Origin: Streptomyces sp. JH34
GTDB lineage: Bacteria; Actinomycetota; Actinomycetes; Streptomycetales; Streptomycetaceae
Assembly (NCBI RefSeq): GCF_029428875.1
Contig: NZ_JAJSOO010000001.1
Coordinates: forward strand, 4,154,001-4,218,000
Reading direction: 5' to 3'
Length of the DNA stretch: 64,000 nucleotides
In this document: positions 1-8,308 of the stretch, in pieces
How the letters are laid out: the number at the start of each line of letters is the position of its first letter
Position numbering within the stretch: position 1 is the stretch's first letter
The notes under the pieces: generated by a model
What the model was told of the DNA's origin: nothing
The model's input: only the letters and a program-made list of their open reading frames with translations
Databases searched by the model: none
Translations under genes and position numbers: made by a program

Positions 1-1
1 C

Positions 2-2395
2 CCCGGGGTGATCACCTACTCCCGCAAGGTCTTCATCCCGCTCACCCGGCTCTGCCGTGACACCTGCCACTACTGCACCTTCGTCACGGTGCCGGGGAAG
101 CTCCGCAGGGCGGGGCACGGGATGTTCCTGTCGCCGGACGAGGTCCTCGACATCGCCCGCAGGGGCGCCGAAATGGGCTGCAAGGAGGCCCTGTTCACGC
201 TCGGCGACCGGCCGGAGGACCGCTGGCCCGATGCGCGGGAATGGCTGGAGGCCGAGGGGTACGACGACACCCTGGCGTATGTGCGGGCCATGGCCGTCCG
301 GGTGCTGGAGGAGACGGGGCTGCTCCCGCACCTGAACCCCGGTGTGATGACGTGGACCGATCTGCAGAGGCTGAAGCCGGTCGCCCCCTCCATGGGCATG
401 ATGCTGGAGACGACGGCGACCCGGCTGTGGTCGGAGAAGGGCGGCCCCCACCACGGGTCCCCGGACAAGGAGCCGGCCGTCCGGCTGCGGGTGCTGGAGG
501 ACGCGGGCCGGTCCAACGTGCCGTTCACCACCGGCATCCTGATCGGGATCGGCGAGTCCTACGAGGAGCGTGCCGATTCCCTCTTCGAGCTGCGCAGGAC
601 GGCGCGCGCCTACCACGGCATCCAGGAAGTCATCGTCCAGAACTTCCGTGCCAAGCCGGACACCGCGATGCGCGGGATGCCGGACGCCGAGCTGGAGGAA
701 CTGGCCGCCGCCGTCGCCGTCGCCCGCCACATCCTCGGCCCCTCGGCCCGCATCCAGGCCCCGCCGAACCTCGTCGACGCCGAGTACGCCCTGCTGATCG
801 GCGCCGGCATCGACGACTGGGGCGGCGTCTCGCCCCTCACCCCGGACCATGTGAACCCCGAGCGCCCCTGGCCGCACATCGACGAACTGGCCGCACGCAC
901 GGCCGAGTCGGGCTTCCAGCTCCGGGAACGCCTCACCATCTACCCGGAGTTCATCCAGCGCGGTGAACCCTGGCTCGACCCGCGGCTCCTCCCGCACGTG
1001 CGGGCCCTCGCCGACCCGGAGACGGGCCTCGCCAAGGAGGGCGTGATCCCGGCCGGGCTGCCCTGGCAGGAGCCCGACCAGGGCTTCAACGCCTCCGGCC
1101 GCACCGATCTGCACCGCACCATCGACACCGAGGGCCGCACCGGCGACCGGCGCGACGACTTCGACGAGGTCTACGGCGACTGGGAGGCCCTGCGGGAGGC
1201 CGCCGCCCCGGGCATGGTCCCCTCCCGGATCGACACCGACGTACGCCAGGCCCTCGGCCAGGCCGCCGACGACCCCACGAAGCTCACCGACGACCAGGCA
1301 CTCGCCCTGCTCCACGCGGACGGGCCCGCACTGGACGAGCTGTGCCGGATCGCGGACACCCTGCGCCGCGACGTGGTCGGTGACGACGTCACCTACATCG
1401 TCACCAGGAACATCAACTTCACCAACGTCTGCTACACCGGCTGCCGTTTCTGCGCCTTCGCCCAGCGGCGTACGGACGCCGACGCCTACACCCTCTCCCT
1501 GGACCAGGTCGCCGACCGTGCGGCGCAGGCCTGGGACGTCGGCGCGGTCGAGGTCTGCATGCAGGGCGGCATCCACCCGGACCTGCCCGGCACCGCGTAC
1601 TTCGACATCGCCCGCGCGGTGAAGGAGCGGGTGCCCGGCATGCACGTCCACGCCTTCTCGCCGATGGAGGTCGTCAACGGCGCGACCCGCACCGGCATGT
1701 CCATCCGCGACTGGCTGACCGCGGCCAAGGAGGCGGGGCTCGACTCGATCCCCGGCACGGCGGCGGAGATCCTCGACGACGAGGTCCGCTGGATCCTCAC
1801 CAAGGGCAAGCTGCCGACGGCCGACTGGCTGGACGTCATCCGGACGGCGCACGAGACGGGCCTGCGCTCCTCGTCCACGATGATGTACGGCCATGTCGAC
1901 CAGCCGCGCCACTGGCTCGGCCACTTCAGGACGCTGGCCCGCCTCCAGCAGGAGACCGGCGGCTTCACGGAGTTCGTCACCCTCCCCTTCATCCACACCA
2001 ACGCCCCGGTCTACCTGGCGGGCATCGCCCGTCCCGGACCCACCGACCGGGACAACCGGGCCGTCACCGCGATGGCGCGTCTCCTGCTCCACCCGCACAT
2101 CACCAACATCCAGACCAGCTGGGTGAAGCTCGGTGCGGAGGGCGCCGCCGAGATGCTGCGCTCGGGCGCGAACGACCTCGGCGGGACCTTGATGGAGGAG
2201 ACCATCTCCCGCATGGCGGGCTCCAGCTACGGCTCGTACCGCTCGATCCAGGACCTCGTCGCCATCGCCGACCTGGCCGGCCGCCCGGCGAAGCCGCGCA
2301 CGACGCTGTACGGCGAGGTCCCCCAGGAGCGCGTCACGGCCGCGACGGCCTCGGACGGCCACCTGCCGGAACTGCTGCCGGTGCTGGAGGGGTGA
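2..2395 (+). CDS. fbiC: FO synthase (7,8-didemethyl-8-hydroxy-5-deazariboflavin synthase), 5'-truncated by window edge
   Basis: This is a bifunctional radical SAM enzyme that makes FO, the deazaflavin chromophore of coenzyme F420, from tyrosine and 5-amino-6-ribitylaminouracil in the cytoplasm. Two radical SAM halves are visible. The CofG-like half has CRDTCHYC near its start and the CofH-like half has CYTGCRFC at about 1430-1455; each gives the CxxxCxxC site for a 4Fe-4S cluster. The valine codon at 8-10 could be read as a GTG start, but the frame stays open to base 2 and the family normally has about 60 more residues before this ITYSRKVF segment. The gene therefore begins outside the window. 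The CofG/CofH fusion is the actinobacterial arrangement. The stop is at 2393-2395. Confidence 0.95.
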   Translation, partial: PGVITYSRKVFIPLTRLCRDTCHYCTFVTVPGKLRRAGHGMFLSPDEVLDIARRGAEMGCKEALFTLGDRPEDRWPDAREWLEAEGYDDTLAYVRAMAVRVLEETGLLPHLNPGVMTWTDLQRLKPVAPSMGMMLETTATRLWSEKGGPHHGSPDKEPAVRLRVLEDAGRSNVPFTTGILIGIGESYEERADSLFELRRTARAYHGIQEVIVQNFRAKPDTAMRGMPDAELEELAAAVAVARHILGPSARIQAPPNLVDAEYALLIGAGIDDWGGVSPLTPDHVNPERPWPHIDELAARTAESGFQLRERLTIYPEFIQRGEPWLDPRLLPHVRALADPETGLAKEGVIPAGLPWQEPDQGFNASGRTDLHRTIDTEGRTGDRRDDFDEVYGDWEALREAAAPGMVPSRIDTDVRQALGQAADDPTKLTDDQALALLHADGPALDELCRIADTLRRDVVGDDVTYIVTRNINFTNVCYTGCRFCAFAQRRTDADAYTLSLDQVADRAAQAWDVGAVEVCMQGGIHPDLPGTAYFDIARAVKERVPGMHVHAFSPMEVVNGATRTGMSIRDWLTAAKEAGLDSIPGTAAEILDDEVRWILTKGKLPTADWLDVIRTAHETGLRSSSTMMYGHVDQPRHWLGHFRTLARLQQETGGFTEFVTLPFIHTNAPVYLAGIARPGPTDRDNRAVTAMARLLLHPHITNIQTSWVKLGAEGAAEMLRSGANDLGGTLMEETISRMAGSSYGSYRSIQDLVAIADLAGRPAKPRTTLYGEVPQERVTAATASDGHLPELLPVLEG

Positions 2396-2415
2396 GTTCG
2401 TCTCCCGCCCTCGGC

Positions 2416-2790
2416 TCAGTCCCCCTCCGGGCTCCCGCCCGCCGCCGTGGCGATCACGTCGTCCAGCACCTCCCGGGAGCGGCGCAGTTCGTCGATCTTG
2501 CGGTCGATACGGTCCCGCTCCAGGGTCAGGTCGCCCACCAGGCGCGGGGTGGCGATCGCGGAGGGGCCGCCGTCCGTGTCGCGTACACAGGGCAGCAGCT
2601 CGGCGATCTTGGAGCTGCACAGCCCGGCGGCGTAGAACTCCTGGATGCGGATGACGCGGTCGACGGCGCCCTCCGGGTAATCACGGTGGCCGCCGGGCGT
2701 ACGGTCTGCCCTCAGGATTCCCTGGGTCTCGTAGTAGCGCAGGGAGCGTTCACTGACGCCCGTACGCCGGGCCAGCTCGCCGATCCGCAT
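2416..2790 (-). CDS. MerR family transcriptional regulator
   Basis: This is a 124-residue MerR-type activator/repressor. The N-terminal winged helix (MRIGELARRTGVSERSLRYYE) fills residues 1-70, and a helical dimerisation segment rich in charged residues follows (about 75-112). There is no obvious cysteine pair or other metal/thiol sensor motif, so the effector cannot be named. The start was placed at the ATG that begins the canonical MRIGE motif; a longer frame upstream would run through the operator. The gene is divergent from the Old Yellow Enzyme gene at 2849, with only 58 bp between the starts, and the palindrome there suggests that it controls both genes. Confidence 0.88.
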   Translation of the reverse strand: MRIGELARRTGVSERSLRYYETQGILRADRTPGGHRDYPEGAVDRVIRIQEFYAAGLCSSKIAELLPCVRDTDGGPSAIATPRLVGDLTLERDRIDRKIDELRRSREVLDDVIATAAGGSPEGD

Positions 2791-2810
2791 GAATGCCTCG
2801 CTTCCGGGAC

Positions 2811-2841
2811 TTGAACCTGACACCGGTGTCAATTCTTACCG
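2811..2841 (+). promoter_or_regulatory. MerR-type promoter/operator between merR and Old Yellow Enzyme gene
   Basis: A perfect 14-bp palindrome, TGACACCGGTGTCA (2818-2831), sits in the middle of the divergent gap. Read towards the reductase gene, a TTGAAC hexamer (2811-2816) is followed after 19 bp by TTACCG (2836-2841). A 19-bp spacer with the dyad inside it is the classic MerR-activated layout. The -10 match is weak. A start site about 7 bp beyond it would fall on or next to the ATG at 2849, so the mRNA may be leaderless. Confidence 0.55.
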
Positions 2842-2848
2842 TTCCGGC

Positions 2849-3955
2849 ATGACGAACGCATCCGCTTCCCCGCACAAGCTCTTCGAGCCCGTCGCCCTCG
2901 GCCCCCTCACCCTTCCCCACCGCCTCGTGATGGCTCCGCTGACCCGGAACCGGGCCACCCCCGAGGGGGTACCGACCCCGCTCATGGCCACCTACTACGC
3001 CCAGCGCGCCACGGCGGGGCTGATCATCGCCGAGGCGTCCACGCCGAACGCCGTGGGCCAGACGTACCCGAACATCACGGCGATCCACAGCCCGGCCCAC
3101 ATCGCCGGATGGCGGCGGGTCACCGACGCGGTCCGTGCGGAGGGCGGGCGGATGTTCCTCCAGATCCAGCACGGCGGGCGCGCCGGCCACCCCGACACCA
3201 GCGGACTGACGCCCGTCGCTCCCTCGCCGATCGCACTGCCGGAGACGATCCACACCTCGGCCGGGCGCGTGCCCTCGGTCGTGCCCCGCGAGATGACCGG
3301 GGAGGACATCGCGTCCACTGTCGCCGACTTCGCAGCCGCCGCCCGCAACGCGGTCGAGGCGGGCTTCGAGGGCGTCGAGGTGCACAGCGCCAATGGTCAT
3401 CTGCTCCACCAGTTCCTGGGCCAGGGGACCAACCGGCGGACCGACGCCTACGGCGGGCCCGTGGCCCACCGCATCCGCTTCGTCGTGGAGGTGACCGAAG
3501 CGGTGGCGGCGGCGATCGGGCCCGAGCGGGTGGGCCTGCGCGTCTCGCCGTGGAGCACGGTCAACGGCATGGAGGAGGGCGACACCGAGGAGATCTACCC
3601 CGCGCTCCTCGGGGCCCTGGCGGGAAGCGGCCTGGCCTATCTGCACGTGGGATACGCCGACCCGGAGGACCCTGTCTTCCAGCGGATCCGGAAGGACTGG
3701 CCGGGCACGCTGATGGCCAACCCCGTACTGCCGAAGGACCGCATCCCCGACGACGGCGGCATCGCCCACGGCGAGCGGCTGCTGGCCGCCGGAGCGGACG
3801 TGATCGCGCTCGGCCGCCCCTTCCTGGCCAACCCCGACCTGATCCGCCGGATGCGCGCGGGCGCCCCGGTGAACCAGGTCCGGGACGCGTACATGATGTA
3901 CGTGGGCGGGGAGACGGGCTACACGGACTATCCGACGCTCGACGCCGTGGGGTGA
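2849..3955 (+). CDS. Old Yellow Enzyme family NADH:flavin oxidoreductase / alkene reductase
   Basis: This is a 368-residue FMN-dependent TIM-barrel ene-reductase, predicted to reduce activated C=C bonds of electrophiles with NAD(P)H in the cytoplasm. The N-terminal signature LFEPVALGPLTLPHRLVMAPLTR is followed by the substrate-binding pair H179 and N182 in EVHSANGHL, and near the C-terminus by GADVIALGRPFLANPDL, the phosphate-binding end of the barrel. The start is the ATG after the MerR operator, because the longer in-frame start would include the promoter. Control by the adjacent MerR regulator is inferred from the divergent layout. The last 28 bp overlap the convergent DUF397 gene. Confidence 0.93.
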   Translation: MTNASASPHKLFEPVALGPLTLPHRLVMAPLTRNRATPEGVPTPLMATYYAQRATAGLIIAEASTPNAVGQTYPNITAIHSPAHIAGWRRVTDAVRAEGGRMFLQIQHGGRAGHPDTSGLTPVAPSPIALPETIHTSAGRVPSVVPREMTGEDIASTVADFAAAARNAVEAGFEGVEVHSANGHLLHQFLGQGTNRRTDAYGGPVAHRIRFVVEVTEAVAAAIGPERVGLRVSPWSTVNGMEEGDTEEIYPALLGALAGSGLAYLHVGYADPEDPVFQRIRKDWPGTLMANPVLPKDRIPDDGGIAHGERLLAAGADVIALGRPFLANPDLIRRMRAGAPVNQVRDAYMMYVGGETGYTDYPTLDAVG

Positions 3956-4146
3956 GCCACGTGGGCGACGAAGGCGGTCCATGCGGGCGCGGCGATGACG
4001 AGGCAGGGAGCGTCAGGGGTCTTGCTGTCGCGGACGGGCACGAGCCCCGGGAAGCCGTCGGCGACCTCGAGGCAGTTGGTGCCACCGCCATCGCTGTAGC
4101 TGGACTTGCGCCACGTCGTGGCGGAGAGGTCGAGCGCAGGAATCAT
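3928..4146 (-). CDS. DUF397 domain-containing protein
   Basis: This is a 72-residue DUF397 protein with the usual WRKSSYSDGGGTNCLEVA opening and a VRDSK.P segment in the middle. In Streptomyces such proteins are normally encoded next to an XRE/DUF5753 regulator (the WhiJ-type pairing) and are thought to act with it. Here the regulator upstream is only a 3' fragment. The ATG overlaps the fragment's stop codon in an ATGA arrangement, and an AGGAG ribosome site lies inside the fragment, so translation signals remain although the partner is gone. Confidence 0.88.
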   Translation of the reverse strand: MIPALDLSATTWRKSSYSDGGGTNCLEVADGFPGLVPVRDSKTPDAPCLVIAAPAWTAFVAHVAHPTASSVG

Positions 4147-4330
4147 GATGAGTGCTCCTTCGAGACGCCCTGGACGAATGCCAGCGAGTCTGACGGAGAA
4201 AGCGCCAGATCTCGAATGCGATCGTAGGACAGCCGATAGTCCGTGATCTTGCCAGCGTCGTCGATCAACTCGCCGAACCCGTTGCCCTCGACGTAGGCGA
4301 CGGGACTGGTCCTGTGCCCCGGCAACCGGG
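4143..4330 (-). pseudogene. XRE/DUF5753 regulator remnant (C-terminal end only)
   Basis: The minus-strand frame ending at 4143 encodes SPVAYVEGNGFGELIDD.. and YRLSYDRIRDLALSPSDSL. This matches the last 50-odd residues of DUF5753 regulators; compare SSVVYIEGVTSDLYLE and YSVMYEHLRAQAL in the intact regulator at 9354-10211. Upstream of about 4330 the resemblance stops, and the frame only runs as a shadow of the plus-strand gene at 4425. The helix-turn-helix and most of the ligand domain are absent, so this is a truncated gene. The breakpoint is approximate. Confidence 0.72.
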
Positions 4331-4424
4331 CGCCTCTTCCGAGACTACGGGCGGAGGGTGACCATCGGGATACGAAAGGTGAGTACCACCCGATGGAAGA
4401 CACCGAACCCCCGCGAGGCGCCCC

Positions 4425-4706
4425 GTGACCGATTCCTCTCTCCGCCTGCTCCCTTGGAACTCCCCTGAGGGGAAGCCCTGCTACCTGAGTACGGACGACG
4501 CCGACAGCAGGATGTCGCGCCTGGCCGACGAGGTGGAAGCCGAGTTGGTCGCGTCCGGTGCCGTCGTGCCGGCCGGGGCGGAGGCGGTGCCGGCGGATGC
4601 CGCGGCGGGGGAGTCGGCGGTGCGCTTCGCCCTGACGCGGACGGCCGAGTCGCTCAGGGACGCGCTGCGGGTCGCGCGGTGCCGGGAACGGAGCGCGCCC
4701 GCCTGA
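4425..4706 (+). CDS. small hypothetical protein
   Basis: This is a 93-residue acidic protein starting at GTG (TDSSLRLLPWNSPEGKPCYLSTDD). It resembles small Streptomyces proteins often found near XRE/DUF397 loci, but no function is known to me. The middle is an Ala/Val-rich stretch, and the C-terminal 25 residues are predicted helical (ESLRDALRVARCRER). There are no membrane segments or metal motifs. It is divergent from the broken regulator, whose breakpoint lies about 95 bp upstream. Confidence 0.6.
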   Translation: MTDSSLRLLPWNSPEGKPCYLSTDDADSRMSRLADEVEAELVASGAVVPAGAEAVPADAAAGESAVRFALTRTAESLRDALRVARCRERSAPA

Positions 4707-4795
4707 GACGTGGATCACACGCGTTCATGTCACGTCCGGTCGGGACCGTTCCGTCATGAGGGTGTAACCAGCCCGGCAGCAACGCATAGGAGCTC

Positions 4796-5272
4796 ATGAT
4801 GGAAGCGCGTCTGAACGTCTTCGGAAACCCGTTCGCGGCCACGTTCCTGAAGCACATCAATTCGGCGGGTATGGCGGTCAGCAAGTCGGCTGTTCCGGCG
4901 GCCACGCAGGAACTCGTGAAGATCCGCGCCAGTCAGATCAACGGCTGCGGATTCTGCCTCGACATGCACACCAAGGAAGCCGCCAAGGCCGGTGAGACCA
5001 CGCTGCGCCTGAACATGATCGCGGCGTGGCGGGAGGCCACGGTGTTCACCGACGCCGAGCGCGCCGCCCTGGAGCTGACGGAGCAGGGCACGCGCACGGC
5101 GGACGCGGCGGGCGGGGTCACGGACGAGGCATGGGCCGACGCCGCCGAGCACTACGACGAGGACCAGCTCCTCGCCCTGGTGGCCCTGATCGCAGTGATC
5201 AACGCGTACAACCGGCTGAACGTCATGACCCGGCAGCCGGCCGGTGACTACCAGCCCGGTCAGTTCGGCTGA
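4796..5272 (+). CDS. carboxymuconolactone decarboxylase / AhpD-like family protein
   Basis: This is a 158-residue all-alpha AhpD-like protein. The redox signature is present as NGCGFCLDMH, with cysteines 51 and 54 and histidine 58, which in AhpD relatives form the peroxidatic/thiol-exchange site. It probably reduces peroxides or an acyl donor in the cytoplasm; the true substrate cannot be read from sequence. An AGGAGCT ribosome site lies 3 bp before ATG 4796; the second ATG at 4799 is an equally possible start. It is not part of an obvious operon. Confidence 0.9.
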   Translation: MMEARLNVFGNPFAATFLKHINSAGMAVSKSAVPAATQELVKIRASQINGCGFCLDMHTKEAAKAGETTLRLNMIAAWREATVFTDAERAALELTEQGTRTADAAGGVTDEAWADAAEHYDEDQLLALVALIAVINAYNRLNVMTRQPAGDYQPGQFG

Positions 5273-5479
5273 CGGGCCGTCCGCCGACGGGGCCGCTGCC
5301 GCGGTTCCGGCGGACACGGCGGCGAGTCCGTGTCCGGGACGGGCCGGAGCCAGGGAATTCGGTCCGGGATACATGCGGGGAAATGGTCCCGGAAAACGTG
5401 AGGAATGCCGTTCAAAAGTGCTCCGCCGGGCTAGTCCGTACATAGCGTTCCGGCTATGAACCCACCGTTCCTGTTCGAT

Positions 5480-5505
5480 TACAGTGCTTGCGCAGTCGCA
5501 CTGTA
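5480..5505. promoter_or_regulatory. inverted repeat upstream of the ADP-ribosylglycohydrolase-like gene
   Basis: TACAGTGC (5480-5487) and GCACTGTA (5498-5505) form a perfect 8-bp inverted repeat with a 10-bp spacer, ending 21 bp before the GTG start at 5527. The spacing of about 18 bp between arm centres fits a dimeric repressor site, though it could also fold in RNA. No regulator gene is adjacent. Confidence 0.4.
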
Positions 5506-5526
5506 GGCCGAAGGAAAAGGGGCACG

Positions 5527-6642
5527 GTGAGCACAGGAGCCACAGCCGTCTGGGGCCGTGCCCAGCAACAGGATTTCCGGGGCCGAGTCCGCGGGGCCAT
5601 GCTCGGCGGGGCCATCGGGGACGCGCTCGGAGCGGGAGTCTCGGGGCTCACCCTGGAGGCGATACGGGCCGCCCACGGTGCGGACGGCGTGGCCGACTTC
5701 GTTCCCGTGCACGGCAGACGCGGCGCCGTCACCGCCGTCACCCAGCTCACGCTCTTCACCGTCGACGGACTGATCCGGGCCCAGGTCCGCCGCGACACCG
5801 GCGCCTGGCACCCGCCCACCGACGTCCACCGCGCCCATCTGCGCTGGGCGGCCACCCAGAGCGCCTGGGGGCCCGACGAACGCCGCAAGGACAACGGCTG
5901 GCTGGCCAGGGAGGAGTGGCTGTACACCCGCCGCGCCCCCACCAGGGAGTGCCTGGCCGGCTTCGGCGACACGACGATGGGCACGCTCGCCGTGCCCAAG
6001 AACCCGGCGGCACGGGACTCGGCCGCGCTCACCCGCTCCGCACCCTTCGGGCTGCTCGTCGGCTGGGAGCCCCAGCTCGTCCTCCAACTGGCGGTCGAGT
6101 GCGCCGCCCACACCCACGGCCACGCCACCGCCCAGCTCGCGGCCGGAGCGCTCGCCGTGATGGTGCACGGACTGGCTCGCGGGGAGACCCTGGACGGCTC
6201 GGTCCAGCGCACTCTGGCGCTGCTCGCCGAACGGCCGGGCGGCGAGCAGGTCACCGACGCGTTGAGGCAGGCGCTCGGCTCCGTGCGTCAGGGGATCCCC
6301 GGGCCCGCCCTCATCGAGGCGCTCGGCGACACCGACTCCGCCGAGGAGGTGCTCGCCGTGGCGCTGTACTGCGCGCTGGTCGGCGAGGACATGCGGCACG
6401 GTCTGCGACTCGCCGTGAACCACTCCGGGCCGTCCGCGGCCACGGGGGCCGTCTGCGGGGCCATTCTCGGGGCGCTGCACGGCGAGACGGCGCTTCCGCC
6501 GGCCTGGCTGGCGGAACTGGAGGGGCGCTCGACCCTCCTCGAGCTCTCCGACGACTTCGCGATGGAGATGACCCAGGGGCCCGCCCTGCACAGTCCGAGC
6601 GCGGCTGCGCCGGGCTGGTTGGCCCGCTATCCCCGGGACTGA
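5527..6642 (+). CDS. ADP-ribosylglycohydrolase (DraG/ARH) family protein, probable pseudoenzyme
   Basis: This 371-residue protein has the ARH fold signature: RGAMLGGAIGDALG at 22-35, TQLTLFTVDGL at 72-82 and a late GAVCGAILGALHG. Active family members bind two Mg2+ through a TDDTQ-type motif and a GDSD/GDTDT-type motif. Here these read T-A-V-T-Q (69-73) and G-P-S-A-A-T (301-306), so four conserved aspartates are missing. Hydrolysis of ADP-ribosyl-arginine is therefore unlikely; a binding or regulatory role is inferred. The start was set at GTG 5527 because AAGGAAAAGGGG precedes it; in-frame upstream codons lie in the inverted repeat region. The gene is monocistronic. Confidence 0.85.
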   Translation: MSTGATAVWGRAQQQDFRGRVRGAMLGGAIGDALGAGVSGLTLEAIRAAHGADGVADFVPVHGRRGAVTAVTQLTLFTVDGLIRAQVRRDTGAWHPPTDVHRAHLRWAATQSAWGPDERRKDNGWLAREEWLYTRRAPTRECLAGFGDTTMGTLAVPKNPAARDSAALTRSAPFGLLVGWEPQLVLQLAVECAAHTHGHATAQLAAGALAVMVHGLARGETLDGSVQRTLALLAERPGGEQVTDALRQALGSVRQGIPGPALIEALGDTDSAEEVLAVALYCALVGEDMRHGLRLAVNHSGPSAATGAVCGAILGALHGETALPPAWLAELEGRSTLLELSDDFAMEMTQGPALHSPSAAAPGWLARYPRD

Positions 6643-6724
6643 GCGGAAGCGGGTGGGAGGGCGGGGATGGGCGGACGCCGCCGCGTCCGCCCACCGCCCG
6701 TGTGGCCCCCACGTGCGCGGCGGG

Positions 6725-8308
6725 TCAGTCCTTCACGCCCTCCACGACCCCCGTGCTCCCGGGGCCGGCCTTCTGCGCCGGGACGCCGGCTGCCGCGGCC
6801 CCACCCGCAGGGCCGCCGTCGTCCGAGTTGATCTGCGCGATCAGCGCGTCGCGCTCCGGGGTGTCCTCGGGCTTGATGAACCCGATCGCGATGTAGAGCA
6901 CGAGGGAGATCGCCAGAGGCAGTGCCACCTGGTACTGCAGGGCGACGTCCGTCTTCACCGAACCGTCGAAGTTGTAGTTGGTGAGGTAGAAGGCGAGCAG
7001 CCCGGCCGCCCAGCTGGTGAGCGCCGCGGTGGGCCCGGACCGGCGGAACCTGCGCAACAGGCCCAGCATGAACGGGATGGCTATCGGGCCCATGAGCCCG
7101 GCCACCCACTTGATGACGACCGAGATGATGTCCTTGAACGTCGGCGAGTTGATCTGGGTCGCCAGGGCCATCGAGAGCCCGAGGAAGGCGAGGGTGGACA
7201 GCCGCGCGGCCAGCAGACCGCTGCGGTCGCTCCAGGTGCGGGCCGACTTCGAGAGGACCGGTGCGATGTCCCGGGTGAAGACCGCCGAGATGGCGTTGGC
7301 GTCGGAGGAGCACATGGCCATCGTGTGCGAGAAGAAGCCGACGACGACCAGGCCCAGCAGGCCGTGCGGCAGCAGCTGCTCGGTCATCAGGGCGTAACTG
7401 TCCGACGCGTCGGGCTTCTTGGCCTCGACGAGCAGCGGCGCGACCCACATCGGGAAGAAGAGCACCGTCGGCCAGACCAGCCACAGCACGGCGGAGAGCC
7501 GGGCCGAACGGGTGGCGGAGCGGGCGGAGTCCGTGGCCATGTAGCGCTGGGCCTGGTTCCACATGCCGCCGTTGTACTCGAAGGTCTTGATGAAGAGGTA
7601 CGCGAGGAGGAACGTCACCGTGTACGGGCCGGCCGTCGGGCTCGTGTGGCCCTCGGGCAGCTTGTCCCAGACCGTCCACAGCGAACTGAAGCCGCCGAGC
7701 TTGCTCATGGCGATGAACAGCATGGCGAGACCTGCGAAGAGCTGGATGATGAACTGTCCGAGCTCCGTGAGCGCGTCGGCCCACAGCCCGCCGACCGTGC
7801 AGTACACGGCGGTGATGGCGCCCGTGATGAAGATGCCCTGGGTCAGGGTGATGCCGGTGAAGACGGAGAGCAGGGTGGCGATGGCCGCCCACTTGGCGCC
7901 GACGTCCACGATCTTCAGCAGCAGCCCGGACCAGGCCAGGGCCTGCTGGGTCGGGATGTTGTAGCGGTTCTTCAGGTATTCGAGCGGCGAGGCGACGTGC
8001 AGCCGCGAACGCAGCCGGTTGAGCCGGGGAGCGAAGAGCTTCGCACCGATACCGATACCGATCGCGATCGGCAGCGACCAGGTCACGAAGGACGTGACGC
8101 CGTACTGGTACGCGATTCCCGCGTAGCCGGTGAACATCACCGCGCTGTAACCGGACATGTGGTGCGAGATGCCCGACAGCCACCACGGCATCTTGCCGCC
8201 GGCCGTGAAGAAGTCGCTGACGTTGTCCACGCGCTTGTGCGACCAGAGTCCGATCGCGACCATCACACCGAAGTAGCCGATGAGCACGGCCCAGTCGAGA
8301 CTGTTCAT
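6725..8308 (-). CDS. sodium:solute symporter (SSS family)
   Basis: This is a 527-residue integral membrane transporter of the SSS/SLC5 family with about 13 predicted helices, expected to import an organic solute with Na+. The N-terminus (DWAVLIGYFGVMVAIGLW) is helix 1, and the SDFFTAGGKMPWWLSGISHHMSGYSAVMFTG region is the family's substrate/Na+ signature. The helices end near residue 480, and a short hydrophilic Gly/Ala-rich tail follows. The substrate (sugar, proline, acetate and so on) cannot be decided. A GGAGGGGG ribosome site precedes the ATG. The gene ends about 80 bp from the convergent ADP-ribosylglycohydrolase-like gene. Confidence 0.92.
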   Translation of the reverse strand: MNSLDWAVLIGYFGVMVAIGLWSHKRVDNVSDFFTAGGKMPWWLSGISHHMSGYSAVMFTGYAGIAYQYGVTSFVTWSLPIAIGIGIGAKLFAPRLNRLRSRLHVASPLEYLKNRYNIPTQQALAWSGLLLKIVDVGAKWAAIATLLSVFTGITLTQGIFITGAITAVYCTVGGLWADALTELGQFIIQLFAGLAMLFIAMSKLGGFSSLWTVWDKLPEGHTSPTAGPYTVTFLLAYLFIKTFEYNGGMWNQAQRYMATDSARSATRSARLSAVLWLVWPTVLFFPMWVAPLLVEAKKPDASDSYALMTEQLLPHGLLGLVVVGFFSHTMAMCSSDANAISAVFTRDIAPVLSKSARTWSDRSGLLAARLSTLAFLGLSMALATQINSPTFKDIISVVIKWVAGLMGPIAIPFMLGLLRRFRRSGPTAALTSWAAGLLAFYLTNYNFDGSVKTDVALQYQVALPLAISLVLYIAIGFIKPEDTPERDALIAQINSDDGGPAGGAAAAGVPAQKAGPGSTGVVEGVKD

